This document shows positions 32,137 through 43,877 of a stretch of DNA of 64,000 nt, in pieces. A program made the position numbers and the translations under genes. Source of the stretch: Corylus avellana (lineage: Eukaryota > Streptophyta > Magnoliopsida > Fagales > Betulaceae). The stretch covers positions 23,987,676-24,051,675 of the forward strand of contig NC_081541.1 of the NCBI RefSeq assembly GCF_901000735.1, read 5' to 3'. The notes beneath the pieces are model-generated. The model saw nothing but the letters and a program-made list of their open reading frames with translations. It was not told the origin of the DNA and made no database searches. Positions within the stretch are counted from its first letter, which is position 1. Every line of letters begins with the position of its first letter.

Positions 32137-35100
32137 ATGGCCCGGGATTTGTCACGGTCGAGATCACCTTCGTATAGGCGAAGGTATTCGCCATCTCCTG
32201 TGGGACATAGGTATAGCAGGAGAAGTCGAAGAGACAGAAGTCGGTCACCGTATTCATCCTATTCTCATAGCAGGTGATCCCGTTTATGGTCCTACTTCCT
32301 TACACTGATTTTTAAATAGTTTGAAAGCAACTGTAAGAACGATTTGGGACTCATATCTGTCATGCAGTCTGGATTTACGAAATGTGTTCTAGTTAATCTG
32401 TACACATCTTTTCCTTCCCTGTTGATTTCAGTGTTTCTTTATCTTTCTAATATGAAGTCTGTTTTGTGTAGGTTAGATTTTACTTAATAAGGGGATAGTT
32501 CAGGCAATCTTGGTTTTCAAAAGTTTTTAATATCAGATTTAAACCATAAATTTGGCAATGATGGTTAGATTTCATGCATGCTGAATTTGAGCTACCTGAG
32601 CTTTTACCATTAGAAAAAAAGAAGGAGAATTGAGGTACTGGTGCAGTCTTAATGGTTTATGTTGGGCGAGTCTTACATAGTGTAAATATGAAAAAAATTA
32701 ATTTTAGTGTTTTGCGGATGCCCGTGGACAGAAACATATGTGTCTCCTTAATGCATTTACTCCCTTGGATTCACTTTAGTTAGAAATCAAATAAAAATGT
32801 TGGAATTTCTTATTTGTTTCCATTAGATAATTTGGAAAGGTATCAAAGTTTGTGAGAAAAGGAGCACCTTTTTCGAAAATATGAAGGTTGTTGTTTGACT
32901 TAAACCTCCAATGTTAAAGTTAAGTATTTGAGTTCGTAACTTTCTGTGGGCTTTTGATGGAACACAGTTCTTTTTTAGTTTTGCCTGCCAAGATGCAACT
33001 TTTATTCAAATTTATTTTTACATTGTAATTCCTCATTATTTTTTATTTTTTTATTTTTTTATTTATTTTTATTTTTATTTTTATTTTTTATTTTTTTTAC
33101 ATGTAGTAGTGGAAGCGGGTGGATAGTTACATTGTCTATCTTGGTCTGTGTATAACTTCTTGCTGTTCGGAGAATCTTCTGTTTTCATGAGCTCCATTGA
33201 ACACCTTCATGATCTGTGCACATATGATTGATGATAGTCATGCTAATTTTGAAGTATGTTGCTCGATTATGGCCAAAACGTTTGTTGATTTGTCGCTTGG
33301 TTTGTAAGAACTATCAGTGGGCATATCTGGCCTTCAGGGAACTCACCTTGTGCATAGAAATCCCCCCCAAAAAAAGTCAAATAAAATATTTGGAGCAAAC
33401 GTTTAAAGAGTGGTGTGAGGGTGGGATACGATGCATGCTCTTCATGAGAAAATTGAAAAAACTCTTTCTTCCCATTGTATGGGAAGTGAGCAGGTGATGG
33501 GTGGCCATTGGTTGTCCTTTTGTTGCTCGATTGTGACATTTGCTTCTTCATGTGATAAAAGATGGAGCACACAAAGGTTATTCTTAACAGTGTATGAGGT
33601 AACTTGTACATGCTTCTGTATTTTATTGTACTAAATGGTGGACTGACTTGATACTTATTTTTTATATTTAGAATGGCATCCAATTTCTTTTCTATTTTTG
33701 TTTTGATTTGTTTCTCAATAAATTTTATGTTCTTATACAGACGTAAAAGTCGTTCTATTTCCCCAAGGCACCGCAGAAGTCGTTCGCCTCCAAGACGTCA
33801 TAAAAGTCGTTCTCCAACTCCAAGAAATTATAAGAGGCAAAGGAGTAGAAGTTCCTCCTTGTCTCCTATTCGTAAATCTTCAAGTTCAAGTCTTGGGTCA
33901 ATAGAGCGCAAAAATGCAAGTGAAAAATTGAGAATAGAAGAAGAAGAGAAGAAAAGGTATATCACTTGCATCACATATGCTTTTGGCTTAGTTATGCGCA
34001 CTTCTATTATTTCTATCACATATAATATAGTAATTTGGGTTATGGATGGCAAAATACTTGCCTGGACTGTTATAGTATTTAGTACTGAAGGTTTTTATTC
34101 TATGGAAATGATGCATTAAAAATTTCACCACGGAAACTATGAATTCATACTACATCCTTGGCAGTCTGGTTCCTCACAGGTCAAGGAAGATCACTTTTTA
34201 TCATTTTTTCTCCTTAGCAAACTCTGGAGCTCAAGAGCTTCAATGTTTTATTTGTATATATCTTTGTTAGAGGAATATGGTGTCATAAGGGCAAACTGGG
34301 ATTTTATTGATGTCTGAAATCTCAAGTGCACATCATAAAATATCACATGTTACCTAACATATGAGATATTTTACATTTCTCCAAGAGAAGAAACTTCGGA
34401 CTGGTGTCTTCATTTTTCTGGAAAATAGAAAATACGGCATGCACAAGTCAAGTATGATATATATTCATTGAAAAGCAGATTTGATTGGGAACCAATTCTA
34501 AAGGCCACAAAAAATACTATAATTGAGTCCTGTACAATTATTTGATCTGTCACGGTTACAATGTAGTGCTGTAACATTCAAAATCAGCAGCTGCCTTTGT
34601 CTCTCCTTTAGTGATTAGTTATCAGGATTTTCTTGTTCTTTCTTCTCTTTCTAGCTAGGTGTTTTCTCTTGTATACTTCATGTGTACCTAAGGGCGCCTT
34701 ACGTTTTTAATGATATTTCGTTAATATTGTTTTCTAGCTGCTATTTAAAAATGTGTTTGTGTCCTTTGCCTTTTCTTCTTTGTTATTTTGATATGGCACT
34801 AGAGCAATTATCATATTAACATCATCTTTATCAGTGATACCTTAATGGAAATTGTGTTTCCACGGCCTATTCCAACACTATTGAGAGTGGCTGGGAAAAT
34901 TTGTTATGCATTCGCTTCAATTGAAGTAAATATCCTGAAAGTTTTGAGCTTCTCTCCTTTGGTCTTATGCTGTTTTGATCTTTGTTTATATTTCTTTTGT
35001 GAATTTTATTTGGTTTCATTCCCTTGTGCAGTCTAGGTCCTGTGTGCATAACAAATAAGTTGGTTCTACAAATATTCTCCTCTCTTTGAGTTTCCTGTTT

Positions 35101-38100
35101 AGGAACACTTTTCCCTTTTTTACTGATAACTTCTCTTAAGTATAGAAAATGACAAATGGGAAAAAAACATAAATAAACATAAGTATAAGAAAGTGAAGGG
35201 CTGCATCTAGAAAGCAATCTGACCTTACATGGTTTTCAGCCACTAAGTGATTTTCGTGAGCTGCCGAGCTCGGTAGTGCGAGTTTGTAACCCAATATGGG
35301 GGCATTAAAGGTGGTTTTAGAACCCCAAGGGGTTGGCTTGGTGGTTAGGGAGTAAAGCCTGGGGCTCTGAGTTTGCTCCTCAGTGGTCTCAGGTTCGAAA
35401 CCCACCAGGTGCTACCTCCTCCTTGGGGCCACACCCCTCTGGTGAATAGCCAGTGACTTACCCTGTTCCGTGTAGGGAAACTTCCGAGGGTGCGGTGCAC
35501 GGGGCCGGGGTTTACTCTGCAGGGGTGGGTCCGAAGGGCCCTGCCTTGTAGAGGTTCCTCGATATCAAAAAAAAAAAAAAAAGTGATTTTCGTGAGCTAT
35601 GGTTTTTCTTGTTCTATAGATTTTTTGTATTACATATGATATCTAGCCTCCCAAGACAATCTTATTGGCTCCTTTACTGATCATAGGCAAGTTCAGCAGA
35701 GCTAAATGGCCATCATCTGTATAAGTTGCTAATTCTTCCACATGTTTTTGATTTAAGGACCAAAATATTATAAAGAATATGATTTTATTCTGGATGTCTT
35801 TGTGTTAAAAATCACGCTCATTCATTCGAGTTCACTATTCGATGAACTCTGTAGTTATTAGACCTCAAGTGTTTAAGAACTTAACAATGAAGTTTAAGCT
35901 CTCACCTAAGAAAAAAAAAAAACTAGCAATTTCATTTGATACATGAAGTCAGTAGGAGGAGAGAGGGAGAGGGAAGAAGGGCAGTTGAATTGATCATGGT
36001 TGACCCGCTTTAAGGGATATAAAAATCAACTTAGAATCCATTATCGAGTTGAAAATAGGAGGATCGAGATTCTAATGAAGTGGCCCTATGCTGTACCTCT
36101 TGTTTTGAAGTCGAATATAGTTCTTTTTGACGAAGTTGAATGTTGTTTCCAGGAGCATTTCTTAGATTCGTGAACTCATGAAATAAATCTCTACAGTCTA
36201 CAGTATTCAGGAAAGATACAATGATGAAGTTCTGATGTATACTTCTATTTGGAATACGGTTTTTAGTGATACTAAAATGCACCCCTGTTCCTTGGATAAA
36301 ATGGCCAAGTTAATTGGAACAAAAAAGCAAAATTTTATTTTGATGAATAATTTTGTTTTTCAAATTAATATTTTGGGAGTTCTCTTTTACTATTTCTCCC
36401 ATCTAGTTTGCTATGAACATAAATGTATTTGTAATAGTTGTACTTTTTACCCTTCAGATAAAAAATAAATAAATAAAAATTCTACCATGTTCTTATTATA
36501 TCCTGAATGAAGAAAAGGTCAGTTGCTAATATTTCATACTTCTTTGTGACTGAAATGAAATGGTTCTTTGGTAATCTGTTAGTAATGCCTGATAAGGGTA
36601 CTAGGGCCTGTGACATAAGTACCGAGTTTTTAAAACACTTGGGGAGGTTGAGCATGCTCCAACACCCAGCCCAGCTAATGGTGGGCTTTATTTTTAGATA
36701 TGGGATCGAGATTGGGCGGTGGCTGTATTTTATGATAGTACCAAATTGACACACGCATACGTTTCTAATGCAAAGTATTTTGCTAGAGTCTATAATTACG
36801 ACTTTCTTCCAGTTTTCGTACCCCTTCTGCAATTTCTTTCTTCCTGCTAGTTTGTGGTTCTAATTTGGTGAGCTAGGTTTTCAACAAACACATACCTCTA
36901 GAGTTTGAGACATGCTTTCTTCCCTGTATGTCCTTAATCAGTGAACGTAAGATTTTTCTCGTCTTTGCTTTTGCTTTTGCTGATGTTCATGTTTCCCCCA
37001 GTCTCGGGTCGAAAGATAATCCAACCGTGTCTCTTTTTGTTTTTATTTTTTCCTTGAGTATTGCAGTGCAACTAGTTGTAATCCCTGTTTTCGTTTGAGA
37101 TGGATCTGATGGTTTGAAATATGATTAACAGAGGTGATTTGGATCTCATTTAGTTAGTCAAGAAATACCTTGTGGTAATTTGTTGCTATTGTAGGGCCTA
37201 AACTGCAAAGTGTACTTTGCTCAATCTGGGTTATACAGGTATAAAAAGTTAAGAGTCTATTTGGTGGGGCTACAGCTTTTCAAAGGTTTCATAAAAACGA
37301 GAAACTACAGCTGCTTTGAGAAAAACAAACTGCCTAAAAAGCCCATGCCACTTCTCAAAAGCAGTGAAAGGCCCATTGCCAAACTGGTTGCAGGTGTCTT
37401 CTTTTTTGAAAACCTGAAGCAGCCTTGGGGAAGCCATGAAAATCCCCATGATATAAGGCCTTAGTTTAGTTGTATTTAGGTTGCAACTTTGGGGTGGACT
37501 GCTGACCCCTTATGGCTACAATTTGAGTTGGACTCTTATGTAACCAATTTGCTTGTATAGCAGTAATAATACTTTGCAAGTGTGGAGTTCTAATTATTGT
37601 CCTGTAATTGTTATCTGAACGACTGAATTTCTAGCTTTTGTCATTGTTTTTGTGCTTTTTGCACTCAAATATTACAAAAACTTGGCTAAATATATTTCAA
37701 AACCTTTAAATCTTTATCTTATAAAAAATGTTGAGTGCAAGAATTAAAGTTTGTCCGTGATCAGTTTTAAAACTGCAGCAGGTTACTTGACTTTCTTCTC
37801 CACAGGCTTTTCTGACGGAAGATACTGCTATAGTTCAACTTGTTATATTTGATGATCAAATTGGGTGCTTCGTTTATCTACTGTTCACCAGTTTTGAAAC
37901 TCATTTGTTTGGATCAGGATTCGATTAGAGGTATGCCTTAAAAGCATAAGCATATATTTAGTGCCCTTGCTGTCATGAAGGTTAGTTTGCCATTTATTAT
38001 AGCTACGTACTGAGTAGAGAGAAGGGAAAAAAAGAAAAGAAAGAAATACGCAGATATGTCAGTATTGACCTCTTAGATTTATAGTTGTCTGGATTCAAAA

Positions 38101-39604
38101 ACATTTGGAATCATAAGCGCAACGTTTGGAATATCCAGTGCGGTGTTTCCCTTGCTGCATGAATGGTCATTTCCTGCCTAACTTTTTCTCTTTACTCTCA
38201 GGCGACAACAGGAAGCAGAATTGAAATTGATAGAAGAAGAGACTACAAAAAGAGTGGAAGAAGCAATTCGTAAGAAAGTCGAAGTGAGCATGCACTCTGA
38301 GGAGATTAAGCTGGAATTACAGAGGCGGTTGGAGGAGGGACGGAAGAGACTTAATGATGAAGTTGCAGCTCAACTTGAGAAAGAAAAAGAAACTGCTATT
38401 ATTGAGGCAAGACAAAAGGAGGTAATTATTTTGGATTGGTTGCACCCTTCCCTTTTTCTCCCCACTGGTATGAATGGCACATTATTGTTAGTATCATGAT
38501 GTCCCATTTGGGTACTTGCAGGGGAATGATTTTCACAATTCTTGTCTACTCTAAAAATTTGCTGCCTTCTGCAATTTTCAGTCATCTGTTAGATTTGGTA
38601 CAAAGTTCTGTTGTATTTTAGAGGAACTGAAATCAATCTCAGATTCAGTGGCATGCTATGTGAGAGGTTTTGCAAAAACTTGAAAATAATGGGTAAAGTT
38701 ACTATTTTTCTGTCACTAGGTAAATATAGGGTATGTGGTGGAGTTGTGATTTTTCTTTCTTTGTTTGGGATTTATTGGGTTATGCCAAGTTGGTGGAGTT
38801 GTGGTTTTGGAAAAAGTCATTTTACAGGAGACCTGAGGAGCATCATATGGAATTTATGTCTTTATGTGGAGTATTTCGAGGGAGAAGATTGCTTGGACTT
38901 TTAATGGATATGAATTATCAATGCTGATTGGATGAGAGCATATGGGGTTTCTCTTATTTTTATCTTTCTTGGAATTTTTAGACTTCGTATTAGTAATCTG
39001 CTTTACTCTTTTGTTTTAAATGAACTGCTGCTACTTAACAAAAACATTATTATAGAAGTAATCTGCCAAAAACGTCTTCTGTGAGAAGGATTCTGTACGT
39101 GGTTTTGACGGGCCTCTTCATTTCTGCCATGTCATTTACCTCACTCAAGTGAACCCTGCTAGATGAAATCTTTTTAATAGCCAGACTTTCTTCCAGGATA
39201 ATCTTTATTTAGAAACTTCTTCTGGCTTGTAAAATCCCAGTTTTAGTTCAACTGATGAATATTCTTTTTTGTTAAACTGACCAAAGTAATATTCTTTTTG
39301 TTCTGTAAATGAGAACCTGATTTTCTTTGATTTACAGGAAAAGGCTCGGAAAGATAAAGAAGAGCTGGAAAGGATGCTGGAGGAGAACAGGAGGAGGATA
39401 GAAGAAGCCCAGAGAAGGGAAGCTCTTGAGCGGCAGCAGCGAGAGGAGGAACGGTACCGGGAGCTAGAGGAGCTCCAAAGACAAAAGGAAGAGGCTATGC
39501 GAAGAAAGAAACAGCAAGAGGAGGAAGAACGGTTAAACCAGATTAAATTGTTGGGCAAGAACAAATCCCGTCCGAAATTGTCGTTTGCATTTGGCTCAAA
39601 GTGA
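32137..39604 (+). CDS. ARGLU1: Arginine and glutamate-rich protein 1 (ARGLU1)-like
   Basis: Four coding exons with consensus GT-AG borders: 32,137-32,273, 33,741-33,956, 38,202-38,421 and 39,338-39,604. They total 840 bases, 279 residues and a stop, all in frame. The first about 95 residues are RS/SR/SP-rich ('[14 protein letters not shown]', '[15 protein letters not shown]'). From about residue 105 a long charged coiled coil rich in E, R, K and Q follows. The C-terminus ends with the family signature '[14 protein letters not shown]'. Length and architecture match plant ARGLU1 homologues such as At1g10890. In animals ARGLU1 acts in the nucleus as a splicing modulator and transcription co-activator partner of Mediator; a similar nuclear role here is inference. 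Introns are 1,467, 4,245 and 916 bases. The second contains a SINE. The frame is undamaged. I chose ATG 32,137 because the SR repeat starts there and upstream frames are closed. Confidence 0.93.
33036..33099 (+). repeat. T-rich low-complexity tract in intron 1
   Basis: ATTTTTT repeated runs in the first coding intron of the ARGLU1-like gene. No other structure was seen in this intron. Confidence 0.8.
35263..35580 (+). mobile_element. tRNA-derived SINE in ARGLU1-like intron 2
   Basis: Flanked by a perfect 18 bp target duplication AAGTGATTTTCGTGAGCT (35,245-35,262 and 35,581-35,598). Inside are an RNA polymerase III A box (TGGCTTGGTGG, about 35,334) and B box (GGTTCGAAACC, about 35,392), a GC-rich body and a poly(A) end. 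The A box is unusually far (about 70 bases) from the 5' end of the insert. The perfect duplication points to a fairly recent insertion. Confidence 0.93.
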
Positions 39605-39988
39605 ATATTTGTAGAAACTTGGTTTATTTGGTTTTCAAGCATATGTGCTGGATTTAATTCCATGTACGCATTTGAAATATGTGAAAGCTATTGTCGTTTG
39701 GTAAAGTTTTTGCCCCCCCCCTCTTTGATTCTTGTTTACCTGCCCATCTTTCTTGTATGTTGCAAGGTATGCTGGGTTTCTTTCCACACTTTTGTTTCCT
39801 CCTATTTTCTGTTCTTTTCCTTGGCATGTTTGTCTGGCCATCTTTCTCCTTCATTGGGGTTTCTCCAGTAGGGTTTAGAATTAAACAGCTTTCGGATATA
39901 CAAATAAGCCCCATCACTTTTCTGAGTTTTCTCCAAGCTGCACTATAAGTTTCTGTGCTGACCTTCTCACATGCACTCAAAGCCCTCG
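39605..39988 (+). other. 3' untranslated / downstream region of the ARGLU1-like gene
   Basis: T-rich sequence after the stop codon. No perfect AATAAA was found. A transcript end here is expected but not marked. Confidence 0.4.
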
Positions 39989-39997
39989 CTTTTAGGT

Positions 39998-40580
39998 GGA
40001 TCCGGATCTCCTCCAATTGGGGAGAAATTGGAGATTTTTCAATTGTTAATCTCAGCCCTTAGATCCAAGATCAAAACCCTAAAATAAAAACTACACTGAA
40101 TTATATACCCAATTTAAATTAAAAAATTAATTAATTAATTATTTTTAAATAAAATGAAAAAAAAAATAGTGGCGGCTCTGCCCATATGGCGGGCACCCCC
40201 ACAAGACTTGGGGTGGCGCGCAGCCAACCCCGTGGCCTATGGGGTGGTGCACGGTCACCCCCATGGCCTAGGGGTGGCCGTGCAGCCAAGGGGGTGGCGC
40301 TCGGCCACTCCCACATGACTTGGGGGTGGCTGCGTGCCACCCGCATGGCCTAGAGGTGGCCGTGCGCCACCCCCATATGAGCGGAGCTACCGGTCTATTT
40401 CTTTTTCATTTTATTTAAAAATAAATAAATAAATAATTTTTTAATTTAAATTTGGTATATAATTCAGTGTGATTGTTTTTATTTTAGGATTTTGATCTTG
40501 GACCCTTAGGTTCATCTACGGGTTAAGATTAACAATTGGAGAATCTTTAATTTCTCCTAAATTGGAGGACATCCGAATCC
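39998..40580. mobile_element. 583 bp foldback MITE, Mutator-type
   Basis: The ends GGATCCGGATCTCCTCCAAT and, in reverse, GGATTCGGATGTCCTCCAAT begin arms of almost 190 bases that match throughout (CAATTGTTAATC, CCAAGATC, ATTATATACC and the AT-rich inner part). It is flanked by CTTTTAGGT and TTTTTAGGT, a 9 bp duplication with one difference. The centre (40,170-40,385) is a GGGGTGGC / GCCACCCC-rich block. It lies about 390 bases past the ARGLU1-like stop. Confidence 0.85.
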
Positions 40581-40589
40581 TTTTTAGGT

Positions 40590-41300
40590 AGGGCTGACAA
40601 GTTTTGACATAACGTACGAATACAATACAAATTTAATACAACATTTGTAGGTTAGGGTTGAAGGATCTGATTTGTTTAATTAAATGGATCGGGTTATGGT
40701 TGACATATATAATTTTTTATTAATGTTTTGACACGACTTGAAATCAACATGGGTCACTAGTGCTAGTAATTTTTGACATAATTTGCAAACTCAACAAGAA
40801 ATTAGCGTGTTAGAGTTGGAGGATCTTGGCTCATTAATTAAAGGACACAAATTTCCTCCAAATTGGTTTCGAGGACATTTCCTTCGACCGACTTTAATAA
40901 ATGTCAAGTTTTCTCTAATATGTTTGGGTCTTTCAAAAATCAACGTTTGAGTTCCTAGACTAGGGAAATGGATCCTCTTCATTTCAAATGAAATGGAGAG
41001 TATCGAGTTAGTGCATTTAAGGGAGCAAAATTGTCCAAATATTTTTGGGGCAAAATTTTTGGACAATATTGCCTTTCTAAATGCACTAAATAGATCCCCG
41101 TCCTAGAGTAGTAGAAGGCTAATAAATAATTGTTAAGAATATTAAAGAAAATATTTGCATTTCACATGTTAGAGGACATTTGGAATTTAGTAGTGTAGGT
41201 TGAAGGAAATTTCTATCCTTAATTAAATATATTGGGTTAGGGTTGATTTAATTTTATAACAATTATTTAGTAAGATCCGAATCTAACATGCAAATACAAA
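40590..41300. repeat. Older dispersed repeat, split by a MITE
   Basis: The left piece (40,590-40,842) and right piece (41,219-about 41,310) share style and words (GGGTTAGGGTTGA, TTAATTAAA). They appear to be one older element interrupted by the insertion at 40,843-41,218. No coding content. Confidence 0.45.
40843..41218. mobile_element. 376 bp MITE with perfect 9 bp target duplication
   Basis: The ends GGACACAAATTTCCTCCAA and, in reverse, GGATAGAAATTTCCTTCAA form a terminal inverted repeat of about 20 bases with four differences. TTAATTAAA flanks both sides exactly (40,834-40,842 and 41,219-41,227), the length expected for Mutator-type transposition. Confidence 0.82.
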
Positions 41301-41310
41301 TTGCCGCCCC

Positions 41311-41890
41311 TACTTTTAGGGCTTCTTCTAGCCGTGTTGGGTTCCAAGCATGTCCAAAATAGGCATATGAGAGGGGTGAAGATGAGATGGCATCCATTCA
41401 AAAAGCTTAAAAAGACTTTAGTTATCCCCTTAAAAAGACTTGTAAGCTTACCGTCCACGCAAATGAGGCTGTTTAGCCCTTTCTTTTCTCTTTAGGTATT
41501 TTTAGTTAGTTCCTTTTCTATTTGATAAATCATGAAATTTGAAACCATCGGATGTTGCTTACCATGTGTTTAGAGAACATCCACATGTAACATGGAAAAT
41601 AGGACAATACTTGCGAATGAAGCCTTTGCGGCTTTTGATAACTAATTGAAGTCTGGCAATGTTCTTCAAAGACGATTCCTTTTCGCTTGTTGTTAGGTTC
41701 TCCATCTTGCTTAAGCCCGTCTCATCTTCAGAATTCAGAGGCTTCTAACAACTTTACATTGGACAAAAACTTAAACACCATGCGAGTTGACAACAATGTG
41801 CAAAATCATGCCCCATTATTAAGACTGTATTAGCGGACGTTATTAACTGTAACTAACAATTAATCGCTATCAAGTAACCAAATTAACTTA
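41311..41890. other. Intergenic stretch without a recognised feature
   Basis: About 580 bases with only short frames. Nothing recognised. Confidence 0.4.
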
Positions 41891-41891
41891 C

Positions 41892-41894
41892 ACT

Positions 41895-41940
<46 letters not shown>
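41892..41940. repeat. CT and TA microsatellites
   Basis: A CT run followed directly by a TA run, bordering the MITE at 41,941. Confidence 0.95.
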
Positions 41941-42582
41941 GATTAAATACCAAATACTCCCCTGGGGTTTGGTAACTTTATTTTTACTCCTTAGAGTTTC
42001 GTTTTTATCACAGGACTCTCCTGGGGTTTTAATAAAGGACCAAGTTAGTCAATCTGTTAGTTGACTGTTAAGACTGACACGTGGACCAATAAGATGTTGA
42101 CACGTGGCACCTAATTAAAATTTTTTTTTAAATTAAAAAAAATGTATTTTTTTTTTTAAAAAAAAAAAAAGAAAAAAGAAAAGGAAAAAAATTGGGGGTG
42201 GCTCCTTGGCCATTTCATATTCTACGCACCCCTTTCGGCTATGGGGTGGGGCTCGTTCGTCGGACTTCAGGTGGCCGAGCCACCCCCTGGGCACCAGGGG
42301 GGTGGCTTGGCCACCCCCTTGGAGCCCAAGGGGGTGGCCGAAACCACCCCCAGTACCTACCGAGCCACCCCCAATTTTTTTCCTTTAAAAAAAAAAAAAA
42401 AATTAAATAGGTGCCACGTGTCAACATCTTATTGGTCTACGTGTCAGTCCTAACGGTCAACTAACGGATGGACTAACTTGGTCATTTATCAAAACCCTAT
42501 GGGAGTTCCGTGATAAAAATGAAACCCCAGAGGGGTAAAAATAAAGTTATCAAATCCTAGGGGGGTATTTGGTATTTAACCC
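41941..42582. mobile_element. About 640 bp foldback MITE with GC-rich core
   Basis: The arms are inverted copies over nearly 190 bases: GATTAAATACCAAATACTCC at the left and GGGTTAAATACCAAATACCC in reverse at the right, then shared TAACTTTATTTTTACTCC-like, TAGTTGACTGTTAAGACTGA-like and AAGATGTTGACACGTGGCAC blocks. The centre (about 42,193-42,375) is GGGGTGGC-rich. It lies between TATATA tracts, so the target duplication cannot be resolved. Confidence 0.85.
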
Positions 42583-42846
42583 TATATATATATTACTGGA
42601 TTTGTATGTAGTTTATGTTTTTTATGTTTGCTGGATTTCTAATTGTTATGACAAAAATAAATTTAGGATCCCCAAAGAAGCAAAAAAGGAGATAGAATAA
42701 AAATAAACCAATCACACTGGACACCAAAATTTATGTGGTTTGGCTTAGCAAGCCTACATATATAGGCAGAGGTGACCCGAAAAGAAAATTCACTATTACA
42801 AAATGGAGTATATAAAGTAGTAGAGAGAACCACTTAAAACCCGAAG
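42583..42846. other. Left flank of MULE copy B
   Basis: About 260 bases with no gene. It contains AATTTATGTGGTTTGGCTTA and related words common in plant retroelement debris, and it is the other half of the sequence at 50,685-50,853. Confidence 0.4.
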
Positions 42847-43210
42847 GGGAAAATTCACTTTACCCTCTTGAAGTTTCAGGAGTTTTTCAATTTGAACCAA
42901 AAAGTTTAAAAATTGACAATGTACCCCCTTGAAATTTCAAAAAGTTTCAATTTAAACCATCCATTAATATTTTCTGTCTAAATGGATGGAATTCAGCTCA
43001 CATGCGTCTCATGTGAGATATTAAGGCATTATCTTCCAATTTTGCCCTAAATCTAACATAAGGAATTTATGTGATTACCTTCCCCTTTTTGAACCCCACC
43101 CACACATTGAACCCCACCTGCACAAGTGCTGCTCCTCATCTTTTTAACTCCAACAAACCCACACACCACACACCTGAAGCACGACAATGAGAAGAGAGTT
43201 CCAGAACTCT
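42847..43210 (+). repeat. MULE copy B left terminal inverted repeat
   Basis: The outer about 200 bases match the right end well (GCATTATCTTCCAATTTTG and AATGGATGGAATTCAGCTCA blocks). The inner part matches in patches through CTGAAGCACGACAA near 43,175-43,190. It lies upstream of the GRF gene. Confidence 0.8.
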
Positions 43211-43877
43211 CGTGCTCCCAACCCGGCAACAGCAACAAACTTGTGGAGATTTCTTCGCCATTTCCCTTCTTCGACACACAGACGACAACATTTGGCTTTC
43301 TTAGGAGGTATACCCCAATTTCAGAATATGAGATCATCTACTATTTTAGGGTTTTGTGTAAAATTAGGTGTTTTGGGTAAAATTGGGGGTTTTGTGGGAA
43401 TATTGTTTAGGGTTCTTGTTGTTTAGGGGAATAATATCTGCCGCTTGTTTATTCTTGTTTATTTGGTTTAGCCTCCAATAAACATTACTTTTTCATCAGG
43501 CTGCAACAATTAATTAATGAGTTAACTGTGTAGTGAACAGTTGTATGCACTTGTAGCTTGGTTGGCTATCGTAATTTTCTGTGGTTTGAGGTAGTAGTTA
43601 ATAAAGTGCTATGTAATTAATTAATGAAGGAGAGGAGCAGACGAAGCTCATCAGCATAAGCCCGAAGCTCAGCCTGAAATAAGGTTCCTCCACTTCTCCC
43701 CTTCTCTAATTATTTTGCCAAAAAAGAATAGTGTAGGTTTTAGAATACCTTGGTCACATGCATGCATTATTACCCCTTGAGTTCAACTATATGATGGTAG
43801 TTTGATTGCTTTGAAATGTGATCAACAATAAAACAAATGTGCAAGCAGTCTAATTACGTATTACTATATCATGTAGA

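Noticed and set aside
35330..35405. Possible tRNA gene (A and B boxes)
   Set aside because: The boxes belong to a SINE with poly(A) tail and 18 bp target duplication. No acceptor stem or anticodon arm pairing typical of a functional tRNA was found.
37250..37470. 84-codon plus-strand frame and a possible hAT-type MITE in ARGLU1-like intron 2
   Set aside because: The words resemble a dispersed repeat, but no matching second terminal repeat or 8 bp duplication was found, and the frame has no domain.
39205..39663. 152-codon serine-rich frame on the minus strand
   Set aside because: It is the complement of the Glu/Arg-rich last exon of the ARGLU1-like gene. The serine runs come from GAG/GAA codons read backwards.
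40131..42453. Open frames in the GC-rich centres of the MITEs at 40.2 and 42.3 kb
   Set aside because: Same compositional effect as above. The frames differ between elements and encode nothing recognisable.
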